In this document: positions 33,831 through 48,000 of the stretch, in pieces | Position numbering within the stretch: position 1 is the first letter of the stretch | How the letters are laid out: every line of letters begins with the position of its first letter | Assembly: GCA_028641055.1 (NCBI GenBank) | Contig: CM054062.1 | Coordinates: 237,162,376 to 237,226,375, forward strand | DNA: 64,000 nucleotides | DNA from: Alopecurus myosuroides | Taxonomy: Eukaryota; Streptophyta; Magnoliopsida; Poales; Poaceae | Reading direction: 5' to 3' | Translations under genes and position numbers: made by a program | Notes under the pieces: generated by a model | Database searches by the model: none | Told to the model about the DNA's origin: nothing | What the model saw: only the letters and a program-made list of their open reading frames with translations

Positions 33831-34438
33831 AGAAAGTTGAGTTCGTGTTGGTCATGAAAAACTAACCGAGGAGCTAGAGAAGCTCACCGAGACTCACAAG
33901 GCTTTGGAGAGTGAACTCTCTACCCTCAACAAGTCTCGTGAACAACTTCAAACTCAACTTTGATAAATTAAATGGGCCTCGTTCCTCTACTTCTTCTTGC
34001 GACCATGCAAATATTATTAAGGAGAATGCTAGCTTGAAGGAAGAGCTAGCAAGAATCAAGGGCAAGGGCCCTAGTGTTGAGAAGGTTATGGATTCCAAGC
34101 CACAAGTGGTTTCTCTTAGACCACAAGTGGGAAAGAAAGGTCTTTGTTATGTTGCCAAGAACAATAACAAGAAGAAGAAGAACAAGAACAAGGTCAAGCC
34201 TGCACAAGCTAAGAATAATGTTGGTGCGAGTGGTATTGTCATTAGGGACAACACTACTCGTAGCAACTCCGCGAGAACTAACAATCCACACCATTTCTTA
34301 TTTGTTGATTATTATGGTGTTGTGCAAGCTAAATATGTTGGTCCTATTGAGGGTTACATTGATTACTCTATTTGGGTTGCAAAGACCCTTGTTTCTAACA
34401 TGAGAGGACCCTCCTCGGGTCCTAACTCAAGTCAATGA
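33831..34438 (+). pseudogene. copia2 gag, C-terminal coiled-coil part
   Basis: The sequence matches the copia1 gag from the coiled coil on (TEELEKLTETHKALESELS, HANIIKENASLKEELARIKG). A Lys-rich stretch and the segment HHFLFVDYYGVVQAKYVG follow, ending GPSSGPNSSQ at TGA 34436-34438. The N-terminal half and the 5' LTR of copia2 are absent. A small frame change lies near 33960. Confidence 0.75.
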
Positions 34439-34439
34439 T

Positions 34440-36274
34440 TCCTTGTAGGGTTATGCTTCTGGTTGTGCAAAATGGATTCTTGATAGCGGGTGTACAAGTC
34501 ATATGACCGGAAGCAAAGAGATTGTGATGGAGTTGAAACAGAATACAAATCAAGCAAGCATCACTTATGGAGATAAGTCCAAGTCTGAGGTAACGGGGTT
34601 TGGCAAGGTGGTTGTTGCTCCTAATATCACCCTTGAAAATGTCATGCTTGTCGAATCCCTTGGTTTCAATTTTATTTCAGTTCGTGATTTAGGGAAGATG
34701 GGTTTTTCGATCTTCTTTGATCCTGACAAGGTGATCATCATGTGGAGCGAGTCACTCGATGTTTCTTACGTTGGGCATGTCGAAAATGATTTGTATGTGG
34801 TGGAGTTTTTGGAGTCCACCAACTCTCAAACGATGTGTCTCTTTGGTAAGGCCGACGTGGGGTGGTTGTGGCATCACCGCTTATCCCATGTCAACTTGAG
34901 AACTTTGAAAAGTCTTCACAAGGGTGGTCACATCCTCAGAATAAAAGAAAATGTTTCCTTTGCCAAAGATCGTGTGTACATGGCTTGTGTTGAAGGAAAG
35001 ATGCACGACATCGACCATAAAGGCAAGATGATCATTTCATCAAAGAGGATCTTGGAGCTTCTCCATGTTGATCTCTTTAATGATGTGCCCGAGGAAAGTC
35101 TTGGAGGCAAGAAGAATTGCTTGGTGATAGTGGATGACTATTCAAGATACACATGGGTATATTTCTTCAAGTTGAAGAGTGAGACCCAACAAACCGTCAT
35201 CGACTTATCCAATCAAGTGCAACGTCAACACAATCTTCCTATCTTGGCTATTCGGAGTGATAATGGCTCATAGTTCAAGAACTACACCCTTAACGAGTTC
35301 CTAAGTGAAGAGGGTATTCATACTCAATATTCTGCTACATATACCCCTCAACAAAATGGTGTAGCCGAGAGGAAGAACCAGCCTTCATTGGATATGGTTA
35401 GGACCATGTTGGCGGACTTTAATTCTCCCCAATATCTTTGGGCCGAAGCCATCTCCACCGCTTGTCATTCATCAAACCGGCTCTACATTTAGAAGGTCTT
35501 AGTTAAGACTCCATATGAGATTCTCACCAGCAACAAAGCCAACATCTCCTACTTCCGTGTCTTCGGTTGTAAGTGTTTCTATTTGATCAACGGTGTTCGT
35601 TTGTCTAAATTCCAAGCTAAAACTATTGAGGACACATTCGTCAGTTATGGTTCTGAATCCCACACTTATAGAGTCTTTGATAAGGCCTCACGGATTGTCA
35701 TTGAGTCTTGTAGTGTGGTGTTCGAAGAAAATGATAGCTCCCAAGTGGGCAATTTCGTGTTTCTGATGTAGATGTTGAAATACCTCAAGAAGCCATAGGA
35801 AGAATGGGCGTGGGATTTTTTCCTCCCCATTGAGGGACACCTTGTGGTGACTCTAGAAAAACTATGCTCTACTCAAGCGGAGCTCTCGTATACATTGGAA
35901 GATCAAGCCAAGGGAGCATGTGATGCACCAACACAAGAACAAGTTCAAGACCCTCCTCTTGTGGACCAAGTTGCTACGCAAGAACCAACCACTCCTATCA
36001 CTCAAGCTAGACAAGGTCAAGGCCAAGATCAACCTTCTTCATCCCAAATGCAAGTCAAGATGATGACGATGATGATGATCAAGGCCAACAAACCGGTCAA
36101 GATGGGGACCCAAATGATCAAGATGATCAAGTGATTTTTCCTCGCAATAATGAGGAGATCGAACCCCGTCGTGCTAGAAGGATTGCAAAATATTGAAGCG
36201 TATTGATGCATCCGATAATAAGGTGTTGAGTAATGTGCCAAAATAAGAGATCCACAAGAGCTCCAATTGGCAAG
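34440..36274 (+). pseudogene. copia2 pol: protease and integrase, up to the element B insertion
   Basis: The protease motif DSGCTSHMTGSKEIV is at 34480. The integrase zinc region reads LWHHRLSHVN. The core residues are D in LLHVDLFND, D in RSDNGS and E in NGVAERKN. A stop at 35271 replaces the codon after RSDNGS, and another lies near 35490. Further frame changes precede the Asp-rich linker (36055-36090). The segment ends at GCAAG (36270-36274), the target of element B, and resumes at 49408. Confidence 0.85.
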
Positions 36275-39200
36275 TGTAGCGTTCCCACATTTAAATAATG
36301 CAATAACACCTGTGTTATTGTGCTACTCTCTAGATCAATTGCTAGCACCACAATACAAAATGAAATATCATGCAAATGCGTCAAATTCTATTACATCACA
36401 TGATACAGTCTTTACAAAATAACATTACAACTTGAATAGTCTTAGAAAAATAGCAGGATACAAAGTAATACAACGGAAAACATAGTACAACAGTGAGCCC
36501 ATATTCTTCATGTGCCACAGGCAAAACATGTTGGCGGTAGACTCGATATTCTAAACGAAATCATCACTCATCTTAAGATTCATCTACAGGATGGAATATG
36601 CAACCACAAGGGGTTCGATACAATTTAATGTATTGGAAAGTAACACTATGGTGGATATAAATGGCAAGACTAATACTACATGCTTATTTGGTTGAGTGGA
36701 GTTTTTGTTAAGTTTGCATAAAGCCAGTTTTCTCCTATCTCTTTCGTAAAACAAACTTTTCTTTTCAAAGAGTGGCAACATTGTATTAAAATCCAAGCAC
36801 CACAACTATTGTTCACTTAGTAAAAAAATTACTTATTGAAAATGGTGATGTGATTCTTCCGTCCATCCTTGTCGAGATGCTCGATGTTGTCCTTAACCAG
36901 AGACATGGATAAGATCTTAGTTTGTTGACTCTGTAGAGTTTGTGCACTTTCACCTTCAGACTCAAATCAACCCAAACATCCTAGACACCCTGAGTACATT
37001 AAGGAAAGGATAAGAATTGAGACGTGATCTTTCAAAAGCAATAATTCAACCCAATTGCAAGACCCGTTCCACCTATAATTATGCTACATCTACTTATCAA
37101 GGCCAAACTGAACCCTCATAGCTTAGTTGATCAAGACAGAGCCCATATGACTAAAGGCTGCACTGGAAGCAATCTAAACCCGGGGGACATCATAATCACT
37201 TTGTTCCTGGGTGACATTCCTTCAAGTTAACACCCCTCGGGGAGACACTCAACTTTCAACCGCCCCGCACTAGCAAATCCACCCAGGTGGTTCATTGAAG
37301 TTGTTACTTAGATTTTTTCCACAACATCAAGTAAAAGAATTTTTGTAGCAAAGCTAAGCATCAACTAAGTACCAACGCTTCAAAATAACAAGCTATAAGG
37401 ATGTATACACACTACTAGGATATAGCATAGCATAATATAACTTAGTAAAATTTCCTATCATGAATACTACTCAAAATCAACTAATGCATATATAAAATAA
37501 TGGGTAGTTTAATGGTGTATTACTCATAACAAAAGATCATTGCTCTCTGTACAATATATTCATTTAAAACACAATAACAAAATAAACAAGCTTACTAGCA
37601 ATCAAACACACAAGGGAAGAAAACATACAAAGGAACTAACATAACAAAAGGGGTTTAACCGAGTTGGCTAGGAAAGGTCAAGGTTTGAGTTTGTAGTGAT
37701 CAAACTTTATTGATAACATATTTATCTAAGAATTTCCAAGAGTTCACCAAGGTGATCTAACTATCTCAACTAAAGTAACATATAACAATGTGTAACACTT
37801 AGTCATTTTCATCAAGACATTTGAGTGATCTAAGTTTAGTCTGTCCATTTTGGGTTAACGTAGGTCTAGGTTTAACTAACTTCATAACCATAGAGATAAC
37901 AATATAATGTCTTGGTATTTTCCATTTTGGTCAATGGTTGGACAAAACAACTTATTATTCTTCAACTTGTATGGGTTTCTCCAAGTCTTCACATGCTTGT
38001 CTTCTTGAAAATCATCTTCATGCTTCTATTGTAGTTTCCTCCTTGTTCTGAAGCCTCTCTTGAACTTGATATATCTTCATGGTTTTCACTTCACTAATTG
38101 GTTCAAGGTGGGATGGGCACAAAATACCACTAAGTCAAATAGGAGAGAAAGGAAATAAGAAAGATAGAAGGAGAGGCATGAAGATTTTTTTCTTCTGGAT
38201 TTCTTCATACACTTGTACTTCCTTGTTTTCCTTCTATTTCTTCAATGATCTTCCTTGTAGCTCTTTCATGTTCCACCAAGTTGATAATGAAGTCCCTTCT
38301 TGTGGTTGAGTCTTGATTTCCATTTTGCTACCTTGATGAATTTTTTGAAGCAAGAATAGGAGAGTGGAGAAGTAGATATAAAACTATGGTACTAGTGTTT
38401 AAGGTTCACTACTTGGTCTTATATGTCATTGACACATACTAGGGACTTGGTATTGGATCCAAACAGCCACCACCTCAAAGGTAAAAAAATGATAGAAATA
38501 AACTCTAATACATAAACAACTAGGTGAACTACTATGATGGATGTTTGGCTAAAATTACATGTTCATGGTCCAGGGGTCTCAAAAATGTTTAGACACTGAT
38601 GTCTCTGGTTCAAGGTTACCAAATGGAACAATTTTGCAAAAGGAACTATTTTAAAATTATTTATAGAAATAAATCGATGTAAAAAAATACTCAAATAGAC
38701 CACTTAATTCTAAATTCAAATTTAACTTGTTAAAAAATTATTTTGGGACATAGGGTATGAAACTACACATCCTAAGGTTTCCAAATATATTTTATTTACA
38801 TTTTTTGGATTTGTAGAATTTGAATTATGCCAAAATTTAGCAAACAAGCATATTTAAATTTTAACTAATTTAAGTTTCTAAATTTTGAATTTTAACAGCG
38901 CTAAAAATATTCTACAGATCTAGAGGATTTCAAAAGTCCAAGTTTGCTAAATTTGGAGTTGTGGTTGAAAAGTTATGATGAATCTAAAATCTAGGGGATT
39001 TTCTGCAAAAATTGTCATTCTATTTTTATTCGGAAATAATTCTAGAGACGGGCTGGGCTCAGGTTGGCTATTTGCTGCGCAGGGCGATGGACTGGAAGTG
39101 GGCTTGGGCCGGCTACGCTCTGCGGTGGGCGACATAAAACCAATCGGGCGCTGCTCACTGGGCTCACACGTGGCACAGTCCTATTAGGCGTTACCCTTTC

Positions 39201-40622
39201 AGTAAGTGATCTAATCACAGACGTATGATCTAGATCTAACGGATAGGGGTGGAGAGAAGATTGCCTCGCCGGCGGGGTGATCGCAAACGAGCTCGTCGGC
39301 GGCGCTGGCCTCGGAAGCGGACGGCAGCGATGATACAAGGGGTCTCCGGGCTTGGGGAGACCACAGGGAGACTCCACGCAGCACATCGAGTCTTCTGGCG
39401 CGGACGGTGCCCTCCGGCAGAGTTCTGTTTGGTGACATGGTGAGCGCCAGACGCAATTGTAGTGGATATCTCCGGCGAGCTCATGAGAGAGGCTTCGGCT
39501 ACAAAACAAAAATCGTACAAGATTTAAGCGGTTGCGCAGAGCAAGGGGAGGAGAAGGAGAAGAAAATTGGCGGCGGGGACCTTCTACTGTGGCCGGAAAC
39601 AAGGACGAATGGCGGTGGCTAGTACGGACTCCGGCAAGCAATTTCTTCTGAGATAGGGGAGATTGGCTCGGGATCTAGAGGGGAAATAAGGAGGAGATCC
39701 GGGTCTATAAGGAGCTGGCCTCGGGCAGAAATTTAATTACGTTAATGACGAGTATTCGCTGGGCGAAATTTTTGGCCAAAACGTCCATGGACGTTTTCTT
39801 TGGATTGAAGAAAGGATGAGGTCACCATTGACGTCAGCACATTTTTGTCCTGTTTTTCTATTTTCTTAATATCTCCTGTTTTTTTTAATCCAATTAGGCC
39901 CAAATAAATTTCAAAATTCTTGAAATGAAATTTTTGTTCAACTAAGCACATTTGAAAACTATTTTGCACACAATTCAAATTTTCAAATATGAAAAATATG
40001 ATTAAAAGACTAATAGTACTTAATGTCATTTTAAAATTAGAAAATAATAGAAAAGTAAATATTAGTCAAATAAATTTTCAGTAACATACTATAAGATAAA
40101 TATTATTTTTGAAAGTCAAATAACTCCTTTTTATAACTTTATATTTTTTATTATGAGTAAACCCTCATAGAAACTTAATGTCATTTTCTAAATATAAAAT
40201 AAATGATAATTTGAATTATGGGTTTAATAAAATTTAGAGAGGTGTCCTAAATGTAATTTTTGTTTTCCAAGGTCTTTTACTTTTTTTTCATAAAAAAAAA
40301 TAATTTATATAAACACTTTATGGTTGGTACTTGGTATAATAATGGAACAAAACAATATTGAAAACAACTTGTTTATGTAAAACAAATTTGTATTTCTTAA
40401 GGTTTGCAATTTGAGTAATTAGTTTCTTTACATAAATATCTATTTAGGATTTAAGGTTTTTAGAAACAGAGGCAAATTGGATTATAAAATTCCAGTAGTA
40501 TCGGAAAACAAATAATATAACCCTTGGTGTTTCAAGTTTTTTTTTGGTGGCTTCCTTTAATAGAAATAATTTTTTTAAAATTTTTGTGATCTTTTAACTT
40601 TCCAAAAATCAGGGATGTTGCA
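36275..40622 (-). repeat. LTR copy L1 of element B
   Basis: It is collinear with L3 over its whole 4348 bp, from TGTAGCGTTCCC (left) to GATGTTGCA (right). The left half is visibly closer to L3 than the right half (38140-40622), whose GC-rich core at 39040-39640 differs strongly and shares phrases with the LTR of element A. No polypurine tract follows its right end. Confidence 0.75.
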
Positions 40623-43198
40623 GTCGATTAGAAAGAAAGTAAATAAGAAAGGTAGAAAGAGATAGGTAGATGTTTTCTCTTTGATTTCTTCATACACTTG
40701 TAATTGCTTGAGTTGCTTCTAGTTGTTGTGAAGTCTAAGTACTTCCTTAAATTTTTCCATGATCTTCCTTGTAGCTCTTCATGTTGCCACCAGGTTGATT
40801 ATGAAGTTCCTTCTTGTGCTCGAGTCTTGATTTCCATTTTGCTAACTTGATGAATTCTTGAAGCAAGAATAGGGGAGTTCATAAGTAGATATAAAATAAT
40901 GGTACTAGTGTTTTTGGGTTCAATAGTTGGCAATGTATAAGTTTGAACCTCACTAAGGACTTAGCCTTGGTCCAAAATAGCCACATCACATAGAATCATA
41001 TATGCAAAATATTTTCTAAGACAAAGGTTAATATGATGTGTTAAAATTTGGCCAAGTATTCATGGAAATGATTCTAGATGGTAAAGTGGTTTAGGCAAAG
41101 TTGTCTCTGGTTCAATGCTACCAAATGGAGAATTTTGTTTAAGGGAACATATTCTAATTATTTATAGAATTAAATCTATGTCAAAAATTCTCTAATAGAC
41201 AACTTAATTCTAAATTCAATTTTAATTTGTTCAAAAATTATATTCGGACAGAGGATATGAAAGTAAATATCTTAAGGTTTCCAAAGATATTTTATTTGCA
41301 TTTTTTGGATTTGTAGAATTTGAATTATGCCAAAATTCATCAAACAAGCATATTTGAATTTGAAAAAAAAAATGGTCCATTTTAAATTTGAATATTGCTA
41401 AAGGATTCTACATGTTGCGCTGATTTCAAAAAGTCTAAGTTTTTTAAATTTTGGCTTATGGTTAAAAGTTATGATGAATCTAATATTCATGGGTGTTTCT
41501 GTAAAATTGCCAATTAAATTCTAGTCCATAAATAAAACAGAAAAGGGTGGCCATGTGGCTTCCTGTGATTGGTCGTGGCTGCTGACTGTGTGCTGGCGTG
41601 GCGTGCTGACTGTGCATGTGACGTGGATAAGTGGCCGAATCTAGGCCACTGGATCTGAATCTAACGGTGGCATACCTCTTCGCTTAAGTGATCTAATCCT
41701 CACCGAGGGATCAAGATCTGACGGATCAAGAATGTCTGAACAAACAGGGAAGGTGCTAGGTCGCCGGAGGCTTGCCGGAAAATGCATGTGCGGCAGTGAT
41801 GCTTCGGCCACGCACGGCGCCGCATTTCTATGGTGCCCGGGGTTCAACGAAATTTACCACGCGCATCAGGAGGTCGAGGCGGGCTCGTTGGCGAGGTAGG
41901 GAGTGCCGAAGCGCGTTGGGGCGTTGGCGATTCCTCGTCGGAAATGGTCACGGCAGCGAGGACCTTCGGTAGAGGATGGCGGTGTTGATCTGAGGGTCCA
42001 AAAAACAATGAGAACATTTCTATGGTGCGCGGGACAGAGAGAAGAAGATTAGGGGCAGAGGGAAGGCGCATGATGGTCGAGGCTCACCGGAGCTTGCAGA
42101 TTTTGCCGACGGGTACGGCGGTGCTGGGAGCTCAATCCTGAGGAGCCTAAGGGCGTACGAGGTCTAGGGTTTGGGAATGAGGGAGAGGGTTCTACATGGC
42201 TTCTTATGGTCGCGGGTGTAGGAAGAAAAGGCTAAGGGGGGAGCCGATTGCGGGGAGGTCTTCGCAGCGGCCTCGGGCGCGTTATTGACACTGTTGAGGA
42301 TGACGGTGACGTGGTGCCTGGCTGGTGGGGATGGGAGCGTACCTAGCAGAGAGAGGGTTGAGGGAGAGGGGCGCGTGAGCGGTAGTGGGCTGGGTCGTGG
42401 CCTCTGCGCGTCGCGCGTGGGTGAGGGATAGGGGTGGGGAGGGGTTTTTGGGCTGGGCTAGCTGCTGGCCAGATTCCTTCCTCTTTATTTTTTATCCCTC
42501 TTTTTTATTCTGTTTTCTAAATAAAAACATAACTTTTGTTTTAGAAATCCAATTTGCCTCAAACCAATTTGTATGGTTTTGTGAAAGCAATATCTTCCAC
42601 ATAAAATTATTTGTGTGTTGTTTCAATATATTTCATTTTGAATTTTGAAAAAGATACCAAGGAGTTGTTTATAGCACATAAAATCATCTTTTTAAAATAG
42701 GAAACAAATAATTTTATTTTGGGTGCAAGAAAGTTGGAAATATTTCCATAACCAAAATATTGTTTTCATAGTCCCGTTTGTGTTATTTTTCAATGTAAAA
42801 TATTTTATGAATACCACTTCATACTTAAAGCATGGAAAAACATAAAATAATTTATATAAATGCCTTAGTTTTCTCTTAAATTATTTTGGGGCTTGTAAAA
42901 TTATTTAGTATAATGATCCTCTGGTTTTGAAGACCATGGAGACATCTTTCAAAGTAGTATGTGAGTTGAAAACATTCTAGGGAAATTATAACTTAAAGGG
43001 AAAACTTATTTGAATAAGGTTTTAGGGTTTTAGAAAGCAGAAGCAATTTGGATTATAAATTCCAGTAGCATTGGAAAAACAAATAATATAACCTTTGTGT
43101 GTTAGTTTTATTTGTTTTTGGTGGCTTTCTTTAATAGAAAACAAAAGGTTTTAAATTTTTGTGATTTTTGAGTTTCTCCAAAAATCAGAGATGTTACA
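40623..43198 (-). repeat. LTR copy L2 of element B (U3 half only)
   Basis: It runs from GATTAGAAAGAAAG to AGATGTTACA and matches only the U3 half of L3 (about 46860-49407), closely, including the GC-rich core (41530-42470). The right end is followed by the polypurine tract, so this is the U3 of the genuine 3' LTR. Confidence 0.75.
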
Positions 43199-45015
43199 GA
43201 CTACCACCCTTAAAAGAAATCTCGTCCCGAGATTTGGGAAGGCTAGAAAGAAAGATAGGTTTGGGTTACTTGGGTTCCAAAAACCCTGGGTGGGCTACCA
43301 CCTTTCAAACAAACTTTTGTGGGTAGTCTAAAACTCTTTTGTAACTTGCTGCTAGTTTTACTATATTTTCAGCCGGTGTCATACTTCATCATCCATAATA
43401 TTCTTGTGTAGCATATATCAACTCCTTGGTATTTGGGGTTTTGAATCCATGTATATAACCTTTAGGGTCCTACGGGTCTATATCCACTTCCAATAGTAGG
43501 TTTCTATCCACATAGCTTGGAGTGTGTGGTTTAATTCAAGATGGCTTGAGTAGAACTTTCCCTCAAGGTAGAATTACAAACAAACAGAATTCTATTAAAC
43601 TTCCTTTAACACTCAGGGGTCACTATTTGGGTCAATCAGAAGTCCTTAGGTCACTCTCAACTTGGTCTTTTGATGTATTTGGCAATCTTCCATCTTGTTG
43701 TTGTCATCCTTGAAGGCAAACACCATGCTATTTCTAACGAAACTCTCATGGTAGACAATATCTTCCATTGCTTGATACCTCCAAGGTTGGTTTGATCCTC
43801 ACCGAAAAAATATGTTTCAGTAACACTAACATAGGTTCATTATTGTATTCTAACATTCTATGGTTTAGGTTTAACATCATCATCTCTCTAATAGGTATGT
43901 CACTCAGAATTACCATTCCTCATAGCAAGAGTGAATAATGTGAGTAGTCACCATGGGGGCCAATCCATGTTGCACTCAATCATTACCTTGTACTTAGATT
44001 GGTGTATCTCGTATAATAACACTAGGTCACCTCACTTGTCTAATAGAAAGTGTCCCATCTGTGAGACAAACCTGAGCTAAACTATCGGTCCTGAACTATT
44101 GGGTTGCGTAAAAACTCTTATGCAATACTAATTGGATAGTTGTGTTCCTCATTGTTTCTTCTCTTGGTGTAGGGAAAAGCTTCAAATCTTCGTAGCTCAT
44201 GCTTGGCTTGCTGCTCCTTAGAATGTAGTTGGCATTGATCGTGGATGTGATTGTTCCTTCACACAAAATATTAACATCTTGAAATCTATGATATTCCTCA
44301 ATTGTATGGCTTGTGTCTTGGTAGTATAGTGGTTGTAGGATTTATGGGGTGCTCTCATAGTTTGTTGCATACCAAATATCCTCTCACTATGGTTGGTGAT
44401 TGGGTATAGGTTTTGGTTTGGCTTAGCATGGATGAGTGGAGATTATAAAGAGAGCTAAATAAATTCCTTCCACATTCATAGCAGATCAAGGAAAATCATC
44501 TTACAAACAACATCTAACACACAATCTTCACACCAAATAATAAGGTTTAGCAAACAAACTAATATTGTCATACCACACTCATTTGTATGATCACTACACT
44601 AACACGTTAACATTGTTCTAACCAAGTAACTAGATTGGTGGTCTGATCTATATCTTCTTGAGTTTCTTCAAATTCTTCTCTCAGTGACTTGAGATATTCT
44701 TGATTGTTGTGAAGTATAAGTCTTTCTTCAAGTTCTTCAATAATATTGAGTGTAGGTCTCCATGTGGTGACAATATTTCTTGCACTTCATGGTATGGTCA
44801 CCAACAATCATGCCTTGGTGGTATTCAAGAGGTAGGTCATCTAGAAAAAGAGAAGAAAATTTTGAAGGTGAATAATAGATGAGAGGATATGAAAAAGATT
44901 AAGATGAGATGTCTTGTTCCTAGAAAGTTTGAACATAGTAATTTTTCAATCCCAGGGTCTTCTCCAAACTTAGGGTCTCGAATTCTACAAGAAACACAAT
45001 GCTCCGATACCATTT
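43199..45015 (-). mobile_element. Internal region of element B
   Basis: It lies between the polypurine tract (43199-43212) and the primer site (45001-45012; TGGTATCGGAGC, one base off the initiator-Met complement). The 1.8 kb has no supported ORF. It aligns with the interior of element A. Confidence 0.75.
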
Positions 45016-48000
45016 TGTAGCGTTCCCACATTTAAATAATGCAACAACACATGTGTTATTGTGCTAGTCCCTGGATCAATTGCTAGCACCACAGTAAAAA
45101 ATGAAATATCATGCAAATGCGTCAAATTCTATTATATCGTATGATCCAGTCTTTACAAAATAACATTACAACTTGCATCGTCTTAGAAGGCTAGCACGAT
45201 ACAAAGTAATACAACAGAAAACATAGTACAACATTGAGCCCATCTTCTTCATGTGCCACAGGCAAAACATGTTGGCGGTAGACTCGAGATCCTAAACAAA
45301 ATCCTCACTCGTCTCCAGATTCATCTGCAGGATGGAATACGCAGCCACAAGGGTGTCAATACAATTTAATGTATTGGCAAGTAACACTATGGTGGATATA
45401 AATGGCAAGACTAATACTACATGCTTATTTGGCTGAGTGGAGTTTTGGTTAAGTTTGCATAAAGCTAGTTTTCTCCTATCACTTTTGTAAAACAAACTTT
45501 TCTTTTCAAAGAGTGGAAACATTGTATTAAAATCCAAGCACCACAACTATTGTTCATTTATTCAAAAATATACTAATTGAAAATGGCGATGTGATTCTTC
45601 CGTCCATCCTTGTCGAGCTGATAGATGTTGTCCATAACCGGGGACACGGCTAAGATCTTAGTTTGTTGACTCTACAGAGTTTGTGCACTTTCACCTTCAG
45701 ACTCAAATCAACCCAAACATCCTATACACCCTGAGTGCATTGAGGAAAGGAGAAGAATTGAGATTAGATCTTTCAAAAGCAAGAATTCAACCCAATGGCA
45801 AGACCCGTTCCACCTATAATTATGCTACATCTGCTTGTCAAGCCCAGGCTGAACCCTCATAACTTAGTTGGTCAAGACAGAGCCCATATGACTAAAGGCT
45901 ACACTGGAAGCAATCTAAACTTGGGGAACATCATAATCACTTTGTTCCTGGGTGGCATTCCTCAAGTGAACACCCCTTAGGGAGACACTCAACTCTCATC
46001 AACCATACAACAAAATCCACCCAGGTGGTTCATTGAAGTTATTACTTAGAATTTTTACTAAACATCTAGTAAAACAATTTTTAACCTTTTGTAGAATCTA
46101 CTAAGTTCTAAGGATATCAAAATAACAAGGCTAAAAGAGACGGCTTATCATAGCATAATATAACTTGGTAAAATTTCCTATCATGGATACTACTCAAAAA
46201 TCAACTAATACATATAGAAAATATTGGGTGGATGGATGGTGTGTTACTTGCCTTGTTGAAGTTGGTGAAGAAATAAAACTCTCTTCACTAAAAGATTGTT
46301 GCTCTCCGTACAATCTATACATTCAAACACAAACATAAAATAAACAAGCATCCTAGCAATCAAAGACATAAGTGAAGAAAACATACAGGGCAACAACCAT
46401 ATCAAAAGGGTTTTGACCAAGTAGGCTAGGAAAAGTTCAAGGTTTGAGTTTGAAAGATTCATTCTCTCTTGGTTCAATGCTTGTTAAGGGGTTAAGAGTT
46501 CACTAAGGATGGTTTAGATTGAGTTTGTAGTAATCAAACTTTATTGAAAACATATTTATCTAAGAAGTTCCAAGAGTTCACCAAGGTGATCTCACTATCT
46601 TAACTAAAGTAACAATAGAGAAAATAAGATAGAGTCTTGGGGTTTTCCATTTGGGTCAATCGTTGGACAAAAACAACTAGTTATTCTTCAACTTGTATGG
46701 ATTTCCTCCAAGTCTTCACATGCTTGTTTTCTTGAAGATCATCTTCATGCTTCTATTGTAGTCTTGTTCCTTGGACGGATTCTTCTCTTGGTCTTGATAG
46801 ATTATTCATGGCTTCCTCACTAGTTGGTCCAAGGTGGTATGGGCACAAAATACCACTAAGTAGATTAGAAAATAAAGGAAATAAGAAAGATAGAAAGAGA
46901 GAGGTAGATGTTTTTTCTTTGATTTCTTCATACACGTGTACTTTCTTGAGTTTCTTCTAGTTGTTGTGTAGTCTAAGTACTTCCTTAAATTTCTTCCATG
47001 ATCTTCCTTGTAGCTCTTCATGTTGCCAGCAAGTTGATAATGAAGTTCCTTCTTATGCTTGAGTTTTGATTTCCATTTTGCTAACTTGATGAATTCTTGA
47101 AGCAAGAATAGGGGAGTTGAGAAGTAGATATAAAATAATGTTACTAGTGTTTTGGGTTCAATAGTTGGCAATGTATAAGTTTGAACCTCGGCAAGGACTT
47201 AACATTGGTCCAAAATTGCCACATCACATAAAACCATATATGCAAAATATTTTCTAAGACAGAGGTTATAATAATGTGTTAAAATTTGGCCGAGTATTCA
47301 TGGCAATGATTCTAGGATGGTCAAGTGGTTTAGGCAAGGTTGTCTATGGTTCAAGGCTACCAAATGGAGCAATTTTGTTTAAGGGAACATATTCTAATAT
47401 TTATAGAATTAAATCTATGTCAAAAATACTCAAATAGACAACTTAATTCTGAATTCAATTTTAATTTGTTCATAAATTATATTGGGAAGAGGATGTGAAA
47501 GTAAATATCTTAAGGTTTCCAAAGATATTTTATTTGCATTTTTTGGATTTGTAGATTTTGAATTATGACAAAATTCATCAAACAAGCATATTTGAATTTG
47601 AACAGTTTTTAAATAGTCCCTTTTAATTTTGAACAATGTTAAAGGATTCTACATGTTGTGCTGAGTTAAAAAAGTCCAAGTTTGTTAAATTTGGGCTTAT
47701 GGTTAAAAAGTTATAATGAATCTAATATTCAGGGGTGTTTCTGCAAAACCGCCAATTATATTCTAATCTAGAAATAAAACATAAAAGGGTGGCCACATGG
47801 CTTCCTGTGATTGGTCATGGCTGCTGGCCGTGTGCTGGCGTGGTATGCTGACTGTGCATGTGACATGGATAAGTGGCCAGATCTGGATCTGACGGTGGCA
47901 TACCTCTTCGCTTAAGTGATCTAATCCTCACCGCGGGATCAAGATCTGACGGATCAAGACTGTTTGAACAAACACGGGAAGTGCTAGGTCGCCGGAGGCT

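Noticed and set aside
39042..39641. ORFs in the GC-rich core of LTR L1 (minus strand) and the similar ones at 48259-48684 and 41772-41972
   Set aside because: They occur only in GC-rich LTR cores, have low-complexity Pro/Arg/Ser composition, and are not conserved between L1 and L3.
43522..43713. Coding gene in the interior of element B
   Set aside because: A 63-codon frame without motifs, on the strand opposite to the element, absent from the interior of element A.
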